Virus record (IMG/VR): IMGVR_UViG_3300031885_000086
Location: 1-28,361 of that record
Source: a virus
Direction: 5' to 3' (one strand)
DNA: 28,361 nucleotides
The notes beneath the pieces are model-generated. The model was not told the origin of the DNA and searched no databases. It saw nothing but the letters and a program-made list of their open reading frames with translations. The position numbers and the translations under genes were made by a program. Positions within the stretch are counted from its first letter, which is position 1. Each line of letters opens with the position of its first letter. Shown here in pieces: positions 1-6,255 of the stretch.

Positions 1-104
1 TGTATCGCTGTCTGACCGCACTGGGCCGCGACGGAGCCATCCACTCAGTCGGCAAGGTCGGCAAGAAGACCTTTTATTCCGTTTTGAACAACGACATTGT
101 GTAA
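1..104 (+). CDS. 3' end of an unidentified protein (partial)
   Basis: Reading frame 3 is open from the window edge to a TAA at 102-104 and gives 33 residues ending TFYSVLNNDIV. The upstream part lies outside the window, so the start, length and function cannot be judged. The residues Gly-Arg-Asp-Gly-Ala-Ile-His-Ser-Val-Gly-Lys-Val-Gly-Lys-Lys look like the wing of a winged-helix DNA-binding fold, but this is only an impression from a short tail. It is the last gene before a 294-base non-coding stretch, so it probably closes an operon. Confidence 0.5.
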   Translation, partial: YRCLTALGRDGAIHSVGKVGKKTFYSVLNNDIV

Positions 105-109
105 GATAA

Positions 110-185
110 TGCTTTATCGATTTGTTATAGCAATGGAAATTCTTATGGGGAGAGCCAAGGCTTCACCAAACGAATCGATAAAGCA
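110..185 (+). repeat. 17-bp inverted repeat forming a long hairpin
   Basis: Bases 110-126 pair with 169-185: sixteen Watson-Crick pairs and one G-U pair (123 with 172), enclosing a 42-base loop. The core arms GCTTTATCGATT (111-122) and AATCGATAAAGC (173-184) are perfect reverse complements. The loop has no obvious open reading frame. No T-tract follows on either strand, so it does not look like an intrinsic terminator. Pieces of the left arm recur downstream in the same order (AATGCTTTAT at 206-215, CGATTT at 223-228, TTGTTAT at 233-239), so the right arm could pair with either copy. Confidence 0.7.
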
Positions 186-300
186 AACGCCAGCACTTTC
201 ACCTCAATGCTTTATAAAGGGTCGATTTCAACTTGTTATGATGTGTCTTGAACGTCTTCTCCTCGCGTTTGATTCCGTGAGGAATCCCTCCAAGAAGAGA

Positions 301-368
301 GAAAGACGAAGTCTTTCGAGCGTTTCTTGCCCAGCAGCCCACGCAGCGTGGGCGCAGCCCAGGGCTGC
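301..368 (+). repeat. Three consecutive triloop hairpins upstream of the helicase operon
   Basis: Three perfect inverted repeats with three-base loops follow each other: GAAAGAC-GAA-GTCTTTC at 301-317, GCCCACG-CAG-CGTGGGC at 337-353 and GCAGCC-CAG-GGCTGC at 354-368. The second and third abut. They lie 31 bases upstream of the start codon at 399. They could be RNA hairpins in the leader that affect translation or mRNA stability, or operator-like sites. The first shares its inner part, AGAC-GAA-GTCT, with the hairpin at 21765-21783. Confidence 0.6.
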
Positions 369-398
369 CAGAGCGTTTTCCATTCAGGCAGACAGAGC

Positions 399-1121
399 AT
401 GAGTGAAGAAAAGTTTGAGACAGCGGCGGTTGAGCAGGACCTCAAGGCTTTGAACGAAGACATGTCTAGACCAGAGGCCATTTATTATTTGGCCAAGACC
501 TATGACAATTTGATGAAGCACTACACCAAGAAGCGCACATACTTCTTGGCACCCAGCCAGAAGCCAGAAACGCTAAAGGCCAAGATGGACTGGATTCGGA
601 AGCTCATCACTCTGGCACTGCAGGAAAATGTGCCGCCTGAGATTTTCATGCGAGCGCAATTTGAGGAGCTGACCTATTACAAAATCTTTCCGGCCTTTCC
701 GATATTCGTTTCTGATAAGGCCAGTGAGCGTTTTCGCAAGTGGCTGGACCACAATCAGGTTATTCATTCTGACCCTGCGGCGCGGCAGAAAGCTATTGAG
801 CAGCGGCTAGCGCCTGAAGCTGAGGTGGCTTTGCGGAACAGCATTGAGAGATTTTCAAGGCGACTTCGCAAGGTGCTGAGCATTGTTGGGGTGCTGGATG
901 AGGACATGGCCTTGCTTGAGTTGAAGGTCATGGTGAGAATAGGACATGTGAGTCCTGAATATCTGGTGGTTGCTCCGCTGACAGAAAAGTCAGATGAGCT
1001 GAAGGCCAAGAGGACCCAGGCAATGAAAAAGTTGGATAAGCGCATGGTCAAGACCCTTGCTGCTATCCGAGACCGGCTGCGCGAAGAGATTGCTGAGGAT
1101 AAGGTCTACAAATATGTCTGA
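399..1121 (+). CDS. Unknown protein encoded directly upstream of the helicase
   Basis: A 240-residue protein, Lys/Arg/Glu-rich and probably mostly helical, with no motif I recognise. The open frame extends upstream to 327, but that extension covers the hairpins at 337-368 and encodes an unlikely Ser/Gly/Gln-rich segment, so I chose the ATG at 399 (MSEEKFETA). The ribosome binding site is weak. A compact central part (about residues 90-135, YKIFPAFPIFVSDKA) is followed by a long charged C-terminal half. Its stop overlaps the helicase start by 8 bases (ATGTCTGA), so the two genes are translationally coupled. Position next to a DnaB-type helicase makes a helicase loader or other helicase partner (the role of T4 gp59) an attractive guess, but no sequence similarity supports it. 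Confidence 0.85.
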   Translation: MSEEKFETAAVEQDLKALNEDMSRPEAIYYLAKTYDNLMKHYTKKRTYFLAPSQKPETLKAKMDWIRKLITLALQENVPPEIFMRAQFEELTYYKIFPAFPIFVSDKASERFRKWLDHNQVIHSDPAARQKAIEQRLAPEAEVALRNSIERFSRRLRKVLSIVGVLDEDMALLELKVMVRIGHVSPEYLVVAPLTEKSDELKAKRTQAMKKLDKRMVKTLAAIRDRLREEIAEDKVYKYV

Positions 1122-2493
1122 AACAACATTCGACTATTCAGCTGCCATACAGAACAAGATACTCGCAATGCTGCTGCTTGAGCCCAGAGGCTTCACACAG
1201 AGCATTGATGTCATCAAGCCGGAGTTCTTTGACCACCCAGCCCTGCGTGCGATGGCGGTGATTCTCTACAAGCACTTCCAAAAGTATCACAGCCAAATTG
1301 GACTGGAGGAATTCACACAGGAGTTTGAGGAGCTGCTGGGAGCAGACAGCCGCCTTCCGGTTGACGAATATCGGCGCGTGTTCGATGCGGTGATTGATGT
1401 CTATGCCAAAGCTGTGCAGGACCCGAGCACATTCGACTATGTGCGCGACAAGGTTGTCGTCTTTGCGCGAACACAGGCGGTGCGCAACGCTGTATCCGAC
1501 GCAGCCGACATTGTCAAGAAGCAGAAGAACTATGAAGAAATTCTGAACAAAGTTCGGGCCGCTCTGGCCATCGGCGAACTCAATCAGGATATCGGAGTGT
1601 TCTATTTCGGCAATCTTGAGAATAGGCTTGAGCAGCGCCGCAATGGGCTGACGCGCCGTGACACAGCCATCAGCACAGGCATTCCTTCATTAGACCGCAA
1701 ACTGGGCGGTGGGCTTGGGCGCGGTGAGTTGGGAGTCATCATGGGCCCAATGAAGCGCGGTAAGACCATTTTCTCAGTCAACATGGCGGTGGGTGCAGCC
1801 ACGAATCCTGATGGTGGCATCAAGGTCGTTCATTATATTATGGAAGGTTCAGAGGACAGGCTTCAGGTTCTGTATGATGCGCGAATCTGTGACATTTCGA
1901 AAGACCTGGTGGTGCGGCCCGAATACGCCGACCAGGTCAGAGAGAAGGTCAATGAATTCTATGGACGGCCTGGGATTGAGCGCATTGAGCTGAAGCACTT
2001 CCCAGCATTGAGTTGCTCGCCCATGGCCATTGAGAACCACCTTGACCGGCTGCGTATGTATAATCAATATGAGCCAGAACTGATTATTGTGGATTATCTG
2101 GGACTGATGATAAGCAACAACAAAAAAATTACTGATGCTGGCGACAAGTATGACTTGTTCGGCCAAATCACCAAGGAACTATTATCATTGGCCCAGCGTG
2201 GCGGCTATGCTATCTGGCTGCTACACCAGAGCACTCGTGGCTCATTCACAAAAAAGATTGTTGACATGGACGATTCAGCTGATTCAATTGGCCCCATGCG
2301 CGATGCCGACTTGATTCTGACGCTGAATAAGTATCAGCCCAGAACTGAGGAGAAAGAAAATCCAGAAGCCATGCGCGACAGCGAGAACAAGATAACTGTT
2401 TTCATCGCTGGTGGCCGAGAGGTGGCAGACCGCGAAAGTGTTAGTCTGCGCATTGATAAACTTCGCTGTAAATTCACCGACCTGGAGGGATAA
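1114..2493 (+). CDS. Replicative DNA helicase, DnaB/gp41-like
   Basis: A 459-residue hexameric-type helicase that should unwind the phage replication fork. An N-terminal helical domain (about 8-120) resembles the DnaB N-terminal domain, which contacts primase. The RecA-type motor follows: Walker A GPMKRGKT at 211-218, Walker B LIIVD with Asp327, and a later His-Gln sensor in LLHQS followed by the STRGS stretch. Length fits DnaB and T4 gp41 (about 450-475). The ATG at 1114 is chosen because it is preceded by GAGGATAAGG and gives a normal DnaB start; the longer frame from 1057 only adds sequence overlapping the upstream gene. It ends with TAA immediately before the GTG of the next gene. Its likely primase partner is encoded at 19075. 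Identification as a DnaB-family helicase is firm; subfamily is less certain. Confidence 0.95.
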   Translation: MSETTFDYSAAIQNKILAMLLLEPRGFTQSIDVIKPEFFDHPALRAMAVILYKHFQKYHSQIGLEEFTQEFEELLGADSRLPVDEYRRVFDAVIDVYAKAVQDPSTFDYVRDKVVVFARTQAVRNAVSDAADIVKKQKNYEEILNKVRAALAIGELNQDIGVFYFGNLENRLEQRRNGLTRRDTAISTGIPSLDRKLGGGLGRGELGVIMGPMKRGKTIFSVNMAVGAATNPDGGIKVVHYIMEGSEDRLQVLYDARICDISKDLVVRPEYADQVREKVNEFYGRPGIERIELKHFPALSCSPMAIENHLDRLRMYNQYEPELIIVDYLGLMISNNKKITDAGDKYDLFGQITKELLSLAQRGGYAIWLLHQSTRGSFTKKIVDMDDSADSIGPMRDADLILTLNKYQPRTEEKENPEAMRDSENKITVFIAGGREVADRESVSLRIDKLRCKFTDLEG

Positions 2494-2820
2494 GTGAAAC
2501 GAAAAGACTTCTTGGCAATGGCGCACTGCACGATGCTTTCAGCTGCAGATGTTCTGGAACTCAAGTCGGCATATGCCACCGAGGCTGATGTGTTGGCCTC
2601 CTTCAAGCAGGAGGCGGCGCTGGCCAAGCTGCTTGGCATTGATGCCAGCAATCCTCGCCATCGGGCTGTGAATGAGATTGTCAAAAAATGCTGCCGAATG
2701 ATTCGTGCCGAAGAGCGCGGCTTTCCTGGTGGCATTGATAGTGTTGATGACCTGGTTGTTGACACCATCAACTATGCACTGCTGTATAAAGGTCTGGTCA
2801 GGGAGAAGAAAGATGAGTAA
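2494..2820 (+). CDS. DUF1599/Nmad1-like nucleotide-modification-associated protein
   Basis: A 108-residue protein starting at GTG, with GGAGG just upstream overlapping the end of the helicase gene. Its C-terminal part reads DSVDDLVVDTINYALLYKGLVRE, the pattern (S-V-D-D, then D-x3-Y) seen in DUF1599, also called nucleotide modification associated domain 1. A matching pattern, ESVDDTLRDMAMYSYLGRIVRE, occurs in the protein at 21318, and the two also share D-x2-x-x-F-K early on (DVLASFK / DALLNFK), so I read them as distant paralogues. The family is common in phages and its biochemical role is, to my knowledge, not settled. The gene overlaps the next one by 8 bases (ATGAGTAA). Family assignment is moderate because the N-terminal half is divergent. 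Confidence 0.75.
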   Translation: MKRKDFLAMAHCTMLSAADVLELKSAYATEADVLASFKQEAALAKLLGIDASNPRHRAVNEIVKKCCRMIRAEERGFPGGIDSVDDLVVDTINYALLYKGLVREKKDE

Positions 2821-3742
2821 AAAGTTTGTCATTGGTGGCGGTTTATCAGGGCTGGTGTATGCAGCGCTTCATCCTGGTTACACCGTCATCTCAGCGCTTC
2901 AGCACAAGGACATGGTGGCCAAGCATATTTCACCAGTAGTGCTTCACTATGATGAAGCTATTGCTGGCTGGCTCAAGGACACATACAAACTTGGTGCCCA
3001 GCTGACCTATGTTCAAAGTGAGGTCAAGGTCCGAGAGTGCCAAGTGGAATACAATTATGGCGGCGTGTTCCGAAGGAGCCTGCCAGCAGCGCTCGCATGG
3101 CAATATTTCATGAAGAGTCGGCAGGTGAGCTTGGCCATTGGTCGTGATGTGGCGCTCGGAGACATCAAGGACAATTCGTTCCAATTTTTCGACATCGACT
3201 TGAAGGTGCTTGAGGTCGGTCTGTCTGCTCAAATCGGCACCCACCATATGATTTCTGATATGGTGACGGCCATCCATGACAATCACATCGAAACGGCCAG
3301 CGGTCTCAGCCTTGAGTTTGAGCATTTGGTGTCAACGATTCCAGCGCCGGTGTTCTGGCGGCTGCTGCGTTGGCCTCAGCTGGCCAAGCCCAGCTTTGTG
3401 TTCGTGGGCAAGCAGTATTGTCACATTAAGGACTGTCGCATTCCTTCGGAGCAGTTTCCTGAATGGATGACCAAGGACAGCGACACCAAGGGATATGTTT
3501 ATTATCCCACATTCGACTCGCAGCCCAAGCACCTTTTGCGCATCAGTAATTTGTCATCGGAGGTGGTGGCAGAGTTTACAGGCTCTCAGAAAATCGGCGG
3601 CGCGTATGCCGAAGTGCCTTGGGCATACTTTCTGTCACCAGGGCCGCTCCAAAGTCCCTGTGCCAGCATCGAGTTCGTTGGCCGATTCGCGGAGTGGGAT
3701 GAGAACATTCTCATCCACGACGTGGTGAAGAGGTATCTGTGA
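2813..3742 (+). CDS. FAD/NAD(P)-binding Rossmann-fold oxidoreductase (flavin amine oxidase/UDP-galactopyranose mutase-like)
   Basis: A 309-residue protein whose first residues, KKFVIGGGLSGLVYAAL, form a classic dinucleotide-binding beta-alpha-beta motif (G-G-G-L-S-G at about 7-12). Near the C-terminus, EFVGRFAEWDENILIHDVV resembles the final FAD-contacting segment of flavin amine oxidases and UDP-galactopyranose mutase (GR-x-A-x-W). The substrate cannot be deduced. It is shorter than most relatives, which may reflect a reduced substrate domain. The ATG at 2813 overlaps the upstream stop; longer frames starting at 2705 are rejected. It lies in a block with ThyX and nucleotidases, so it may act on nucleotides or on a base in DNA, but surface-sugar metabolism is also possible. 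The call of flavin-binding protein is solid; specificity is unknown. Confidence 0.8.
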   Translation: MSKKFVIGGGLSGLVYAALHPGYTVISALQHKDMVAKHISPVVLHYDEAIAGWLKDTYKLGAQLTYVQSEVKVRECQVEYNYGGVFRRSLPAALAWQYFMKSRQVSLAIGRDVALGDIKDNSFQFFDIDLKVLEVGLSAQIGTHHMISDMVTAIHDNHIETASGLSLEFEHLVSTIPAPVFWRLLRWPQLAKPSFVFVGKQYCHIKDCRIPSEQFPEWMTKDSDTKGYVYYPTFDSQPKHLLRISNLSSEVVAEFTGSQKIGGAYAEVPWAYFLSPGPLQSPCASIEFVGRFAEWDENILIHDVVKRYL

Positions 3743-4338
3743 CAGACAAGAAGGTGGTGGTGCTGGATATCGACAACACGCTGGTCGATTATACGGCGGC
3801 GTGGCTCAAGTTTATCAAAGCCAGAACAGGCTTGACGTTCAGCACCATCATTGAGGCCAAAGAAGGTCTTGACAGAGACGACTATGTAAACATGAAGGAG
3901 GAATACAGAGCCAGTGGTCGCAAGCGCGACCTTGAGCTTATGAGCCCAGCTATCCCTGCGCTGTTGAACAGGCTGGTTGAGATGGGATGGCGTATTGCCA
4001 TTGTCAGCTCGCGGCCAGCATACAAGAATCCTATGGTGGCTCAGGACACACTTATCTGGCTGGTGGCTCACAGCATTCCAACTGATTATATCTATTTCAC
4101 CGAGGACAAGCATCTCTTGATTGAACGGCTATTCAAAGACTGCTCGCACTGCTATGTGATTGAAGACGAGATTGAATTTGCGGAGAAGATTTCAGCCAGC
4201 GGCTTCACAGTGATGCTGGTGAATCCTGAAGCCTATTGTCAGACAATTGGCCTCAATGTTTTTAAAAGCACCGCTCAGGCGCTGGAGACCATTATTTACA
4301 GCGAAACCCAGGAGGGCAGGGAAGGGGAGGACTCCTGA
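3739..4338 (+). CDS. HAD-superfamily phosphatase, possible 5'(3')-deoxyribonucleotidase
   Basis: A 199-residue protein starting at a GTG that overlaps the upstream TGA (GTGA). All HAD motifs are present: motif I VVLDIDNTLVD (nucleophile Asp10, acid/base Asp12), motif II IAIVSSRP (Ser), the Lys of EDKHLL, and acidic motif IV in CYVIEDEIEFAEKISASGF. This supports a soluble magnesium-dependent phosphatase. Size and motif I resemble NT5C-type deoxyribonucleotidases and the phosphatase half of phage polynucleotide kinases. Given ThyX and an HD nucleotidase next door, dephosphorylation of deoxynucleotides is the most economical role, but the substrate is inferred from context only. It ends at 4338 and is followed by a 60-base gap with a promoter-like element. 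Confidence 0.88.
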   Translation: MTDKKVVVLDIDNTLVDYTAAWLKFIKARTGLTFSTIIEAKEGLDRDDYVNMKEEYRASGRKRDLELMSPAIPALLNRLVEMGWRIAIVSSRPAYKNPMVAQDTLIWLVAHSIPTDYIYFTEDKHLLIERLFKDCSHCYVIEDEIEFAEKISASGFTVMLVNPEAYCQTIGLNVFKSTAQALETIIYSETQEGREGEDS

Positions 4339-4379
4339 TGAGAAAACCACACCTGCACTGTCCTAGCCACAAAATAAGG

Positions 4380-4385
4380 TATAAT
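4380..4385 (+). promoter_or_regulatory. Candidate promoter -10 element before thyX
   Basis: TATAAT sits in the context AAGGTATAATAGAGGAG in the 60-base gap before thyX. No good -35 TTGACA-like hexamer is seen 16-18 bases upstream (the bases there are CACTGT). It resembles the elements at 10073 and 22018. A start 6-7 bases downstream would fall inside the Shine-Dalgarno sequence AGAGGAG (4386-4392), which weakens the case for it as a simple promoter. Confidence 0.4.
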
Positions 4386-4398
4386 AGAGGAGAGCACA

Positions 4399-5148
4399 AT
4401 GAGTAACCAAGAGCCGGTTGTCAAGCTAATCGCTTTCACACCCAACCCCATTGAGGTCATGCTGTTCGGATTCAAGAACATGCACGGCCAGGTTCCGAAC
4501 TCAATGGAGGAGTTCTTGCTTGACCCCAGCATCACGCCACAGCTGAGGGCTGATTTCGTTCAGTATCTCGCAGCTGAACCACTGAGCGGTGGTGTTCAGG
4601 AATTTGTCAATATGGTGTGGGTGTTCAAGAACGTCAGCCGTGCCTTCCAGCAGCAGCTCACGCGTCATCGCACTGCAGCCTATTCTATCCAGAGCATGCG
4701 AGTGGTTCCGAAAGAGCACTTCGCTGAGGACCAGCAGTATCACATCCCACCGAATGTTAAGGACCAGGGAGCTTATGAAGATGCTATGCTGGATATCCAG
4801 GACAGCTATAATGACATGCTTACATGGGGCGAGCCCACAGAGGTGGCGCGTGGCATCCTGCCATTGAACATATTTTCGCCCATCACCATGAGTATCAATC
4901 TGCGAGCGCTGATTGGGCTGATATCAGCGCGGCTTTGTAATATGACGCAGGGCGAATTTAAGACTGTGGCGCTGATGATGATAAAAGAGGTATGTGACAA
5001 GATGGGCACTGAATTCAGCTGCCTGTTCTCAGCGCCTTGCGACCGCGATGGCTTTTGTCCTCATGCCATCACCTGTGGCAAGAGCCCACTGCTCCAGTCC
5101 TGCAAGGGCAGATTCAATGACCGCATTAAAAGTTTTATGAGGAGCTAA
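4399..5148 (+). CDS. thyX: FAD-dependent thymidylate synthase ThyX
   Basis: A 249-residue enzyme that methylates dUMP to dTMP using methylenetetrahydrofolate, FAD and NADPH. The ThyX signature RHR-x7-S is present as RHRTAAYSIQSMR, with Arg89-His90-Arg91 and Ser99. In many ThyX proteins the residue after TA is Ser; here it is Ala. The C-terminus carries a cysteine cluster (C-x6-C-x5-C-x5-C, about 208-236) not typical of bacterial ThyX, which could be a small metal-binding or structural extension. The ATG is preceded by AGAGGAG at good spacing. The gene is followed one base later by the HD nucleotidase gene, so thymidylate supply and nucleotide turnover are co-expressed. Confident family call. 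Confidence 0.92.
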   Translation: MSNQEPVVKLIAFTPNPIEVMLFGFKNMHGQVPNSMEEFLLDPSITPQLRADFVQYLAAEPLSGGVQEFVNMVWVFKNVSRAFQQQLTRHRTAAYSIQSMRVVPKEHFAEDQQYHIPPNVKDQGAYEDAMLDIQDSYNDMLTWGEPTEVARGILPLNIFSPITMSINLRALIGLISARLCNMTQGEFKTVALMMIKEVCDKMGTEFSCLFSAPCDRDGFCPHAITCGKSPLLQSCKGRFNDRIKSFMRS

Positions 5149-5149
5149 T

Positions 5150-5830
5150 ATGAACACAAGAGAAAAAGGCCTGGTCAAGTTTGTCATTGAGCAGCAGAAT
5201 CGGTTGAGCTGTATCATTCGATACAACAACACTCCGAAAATCAACGGCGAGTCGGTGGCCGAGCATAGCTATTATGTGGCACTGATGTCAATGTTGGTGG
5301 CCGACTATTTGACTGACGTTCACAGCATGGCAATCGACAAGCTGAAGCTGATGAAGATGGCGCTGCTCCACGACGTTGAGGAAATCGTTTCGGGCGATAT
5401 CATCAAGGTGCTCAAGACCGCTGGCTTCAAGACTGAGCTTGAGAAGATGAACGAGCGCAGCATGCAGTATCTCACAGGCATTCTTGAATCCGAGCAGGGC
5501 CAGAACTATTATGAGCTCTGGCACACCACCAAGAGCAAGGAAGACCTGGAAGCGCGGTTGGTGGACTTCGTTGACTGGCTGGCGGTGATTGTCTACAGCA
5601 TCAAGGAGTCACACCTTGGCAATAAGTATTTCGAGGAGATTCTGGAATACGGCTTGCGCTCATTCCAGAAGTTCTCGCTGGACATTCCGCAGCTGACCGG
5701 CCTTGTGCGCGAGATAACCATCTATGCGACCAATTATCTTCAGCGCGACCCATTGACTCTTGACAGCATCAACCGCGCTGTCCGCATAGCGCCGCAGGCT
5801 GTGAGCTTTGATAAGGAGGAGAAGAGATGA
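5150..5830 (+). CDS. HD-domain phosphohydrolase, YfbR-like deoxynucleotidase
   Basis: A 226-residue HD-superfamily enzyme. Metal ligands are visible in order: His39 in ESVAEHSYYVALM, His74-Asp75 in ALLHDVEEIVSGD with the following Glu77, and Asp139 in VDFVDW. This spacing matches YfbR-type 5'-deoxyribonucleotidases, which hydrolyse dNMPs, and related phage HD proteins. A good Shine-Dalgarno (AGGAGC) lies 5 bases before the ATG. Its last bases overlap the next gene (ATGAGCAAG). Such enzymes next to thymidylate synthase can adjust dUMP/dCMP supply or remove unwanted dNMPs; which one applies cannot be told from sequence. HD family certain, YfbR-like likely. Confidence 0.88.
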   Translation: MNTREKGLVKFVIEQQNRLSCIIRYNNTPKINGESVAEHSYYVALMSMLVADYLTDVHSMAIDKLKLMKMALLHDVEEIVSGDIIKVLKTAGFKTELEKMNERSMQYLTGILESEQGQNYYELWHTTKSKEDLEARLVDFVDWLAVIVYSIKESHLGNKYFEEILEYGLRSFQKFSLDIPQLTGLVREITIYATNYLQRDPLTLDSINRAVRIAPQAVSFDKEEKR

Positions 5831-6255
5831 GCAAGGACATGATTCCATTTCCATTTAAGGACGGGAAATTTTATTGGACCGTTCTGAAGGACCATGCAGA
5901 TTCCAGAATGGTTTCTGATGGTCTATTCAATCACGATGGTGGTATGGATTACTATGTGGTTGAATCTGATGCTCCCAATGATGGCCTTGCCACTCTGTAT
6001 GCCTATAATAGCAAGGTTGGCTGCTGGCCTCACACATCAGTTGGTCCTGGTGATATTCAGAGAGAAGAAGGCGCTCCTTGGCGTAGAATTTTCACAATTG
6101 ACCATAGACGTGTTGATTTTGAAGATATTAAGCGTCGTCTGCAGGACAATCATCACAGAGGTCACTGTTTACAAGAGCGCGGCGAGAATGTGGATATCAT
6201 TTTCGTCATTATTTATAATGGACCGTGGGATGGGGCGACAGGAAAATTTAAATGA
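5827..6255 (+). CDS. Unknown small protein with distinct codon usage
   Basis: A 142-residue protein of unknown function, starting MSKDMIPFPFKDGKFYW. It is rich in aromatic residues, His, Asp and Gly, with no Cys pairs, membrane segment or known motif that I recognise. Start and stop overlap the neighbours (ATGAG at 5827, ATGA at 6252), so it is a genuine member of the operon. Its codons favour T-ending forms (GAT, GGT, AAT, CCT) more than the C-ending forms used by flanking genes, which hints at more recent acquisition or weaker expression selection. A second frame at 5894-6286 is a shadow. Confidence 0.75.
   Translation: MSKDMIPFPFKDGKFYWTVLKDHADSRMVSDGLFNHDGGMDYYVVESDAPNDGLATLYAYNSKVGCWPHTSVGPGDIQREEGAPWRRIFTIDHRRVDFEDIKRRLQDNHHRGHCLQERGENVDIIFVIIYNGPWDGATGKFK

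Larger units (their letters stand above)
105..398 (+). other. Structured non-coding intergenic region
   Basis: This is the longest stretch in the window without a convincing gene. It holds a long hairpin (110-185), a degenerate second copy of that hairpin's left arm (206-239), a 10-base palindrome CTTTATAAAG (210-219) and three short perfect hairpins in a row (301-368). The 101-codon reading frame at 97-402 has low-complexity, Arg/Ser-rich sequence, no ribosome binding site and runs into the next gene, so I do not call it. The density of inverted repeats suggests a structured RNA leader, a small RNA or a protein-binding control region for the helicase operon. I see no U-run after any stem, so simple intrinsic termination is not indicated. 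No tRNA cloverleaf is visible. Confidence 0.6.

Noticed and set aside
210-219. Palindrome CTTTATAAAG as a terminator
   Set aside because: It has no loop, is AT-rich and has no following T-run.
327-398. N-terminal extension of the gene at 399
   Set aside because: It would translate through the two CAG-loop hairpins and has no ribosome binding site; ATG 399 gives a normal acidic N-terminus.
97-402. 101-codon forward reading frame in the structured gap
   Set aside because: No ribosome binding site, Arg/Ser-rich composition, and it spans the inverted repeats and runs into the next start; the stems explain the sequence better.
6004-6009. TATAAT inside a gene
   Set aside because: It lies in coding sequence (Tyr-Asn codons), as does another at 24244, without the AAGG and TAGG flanks of the intergenic elements.
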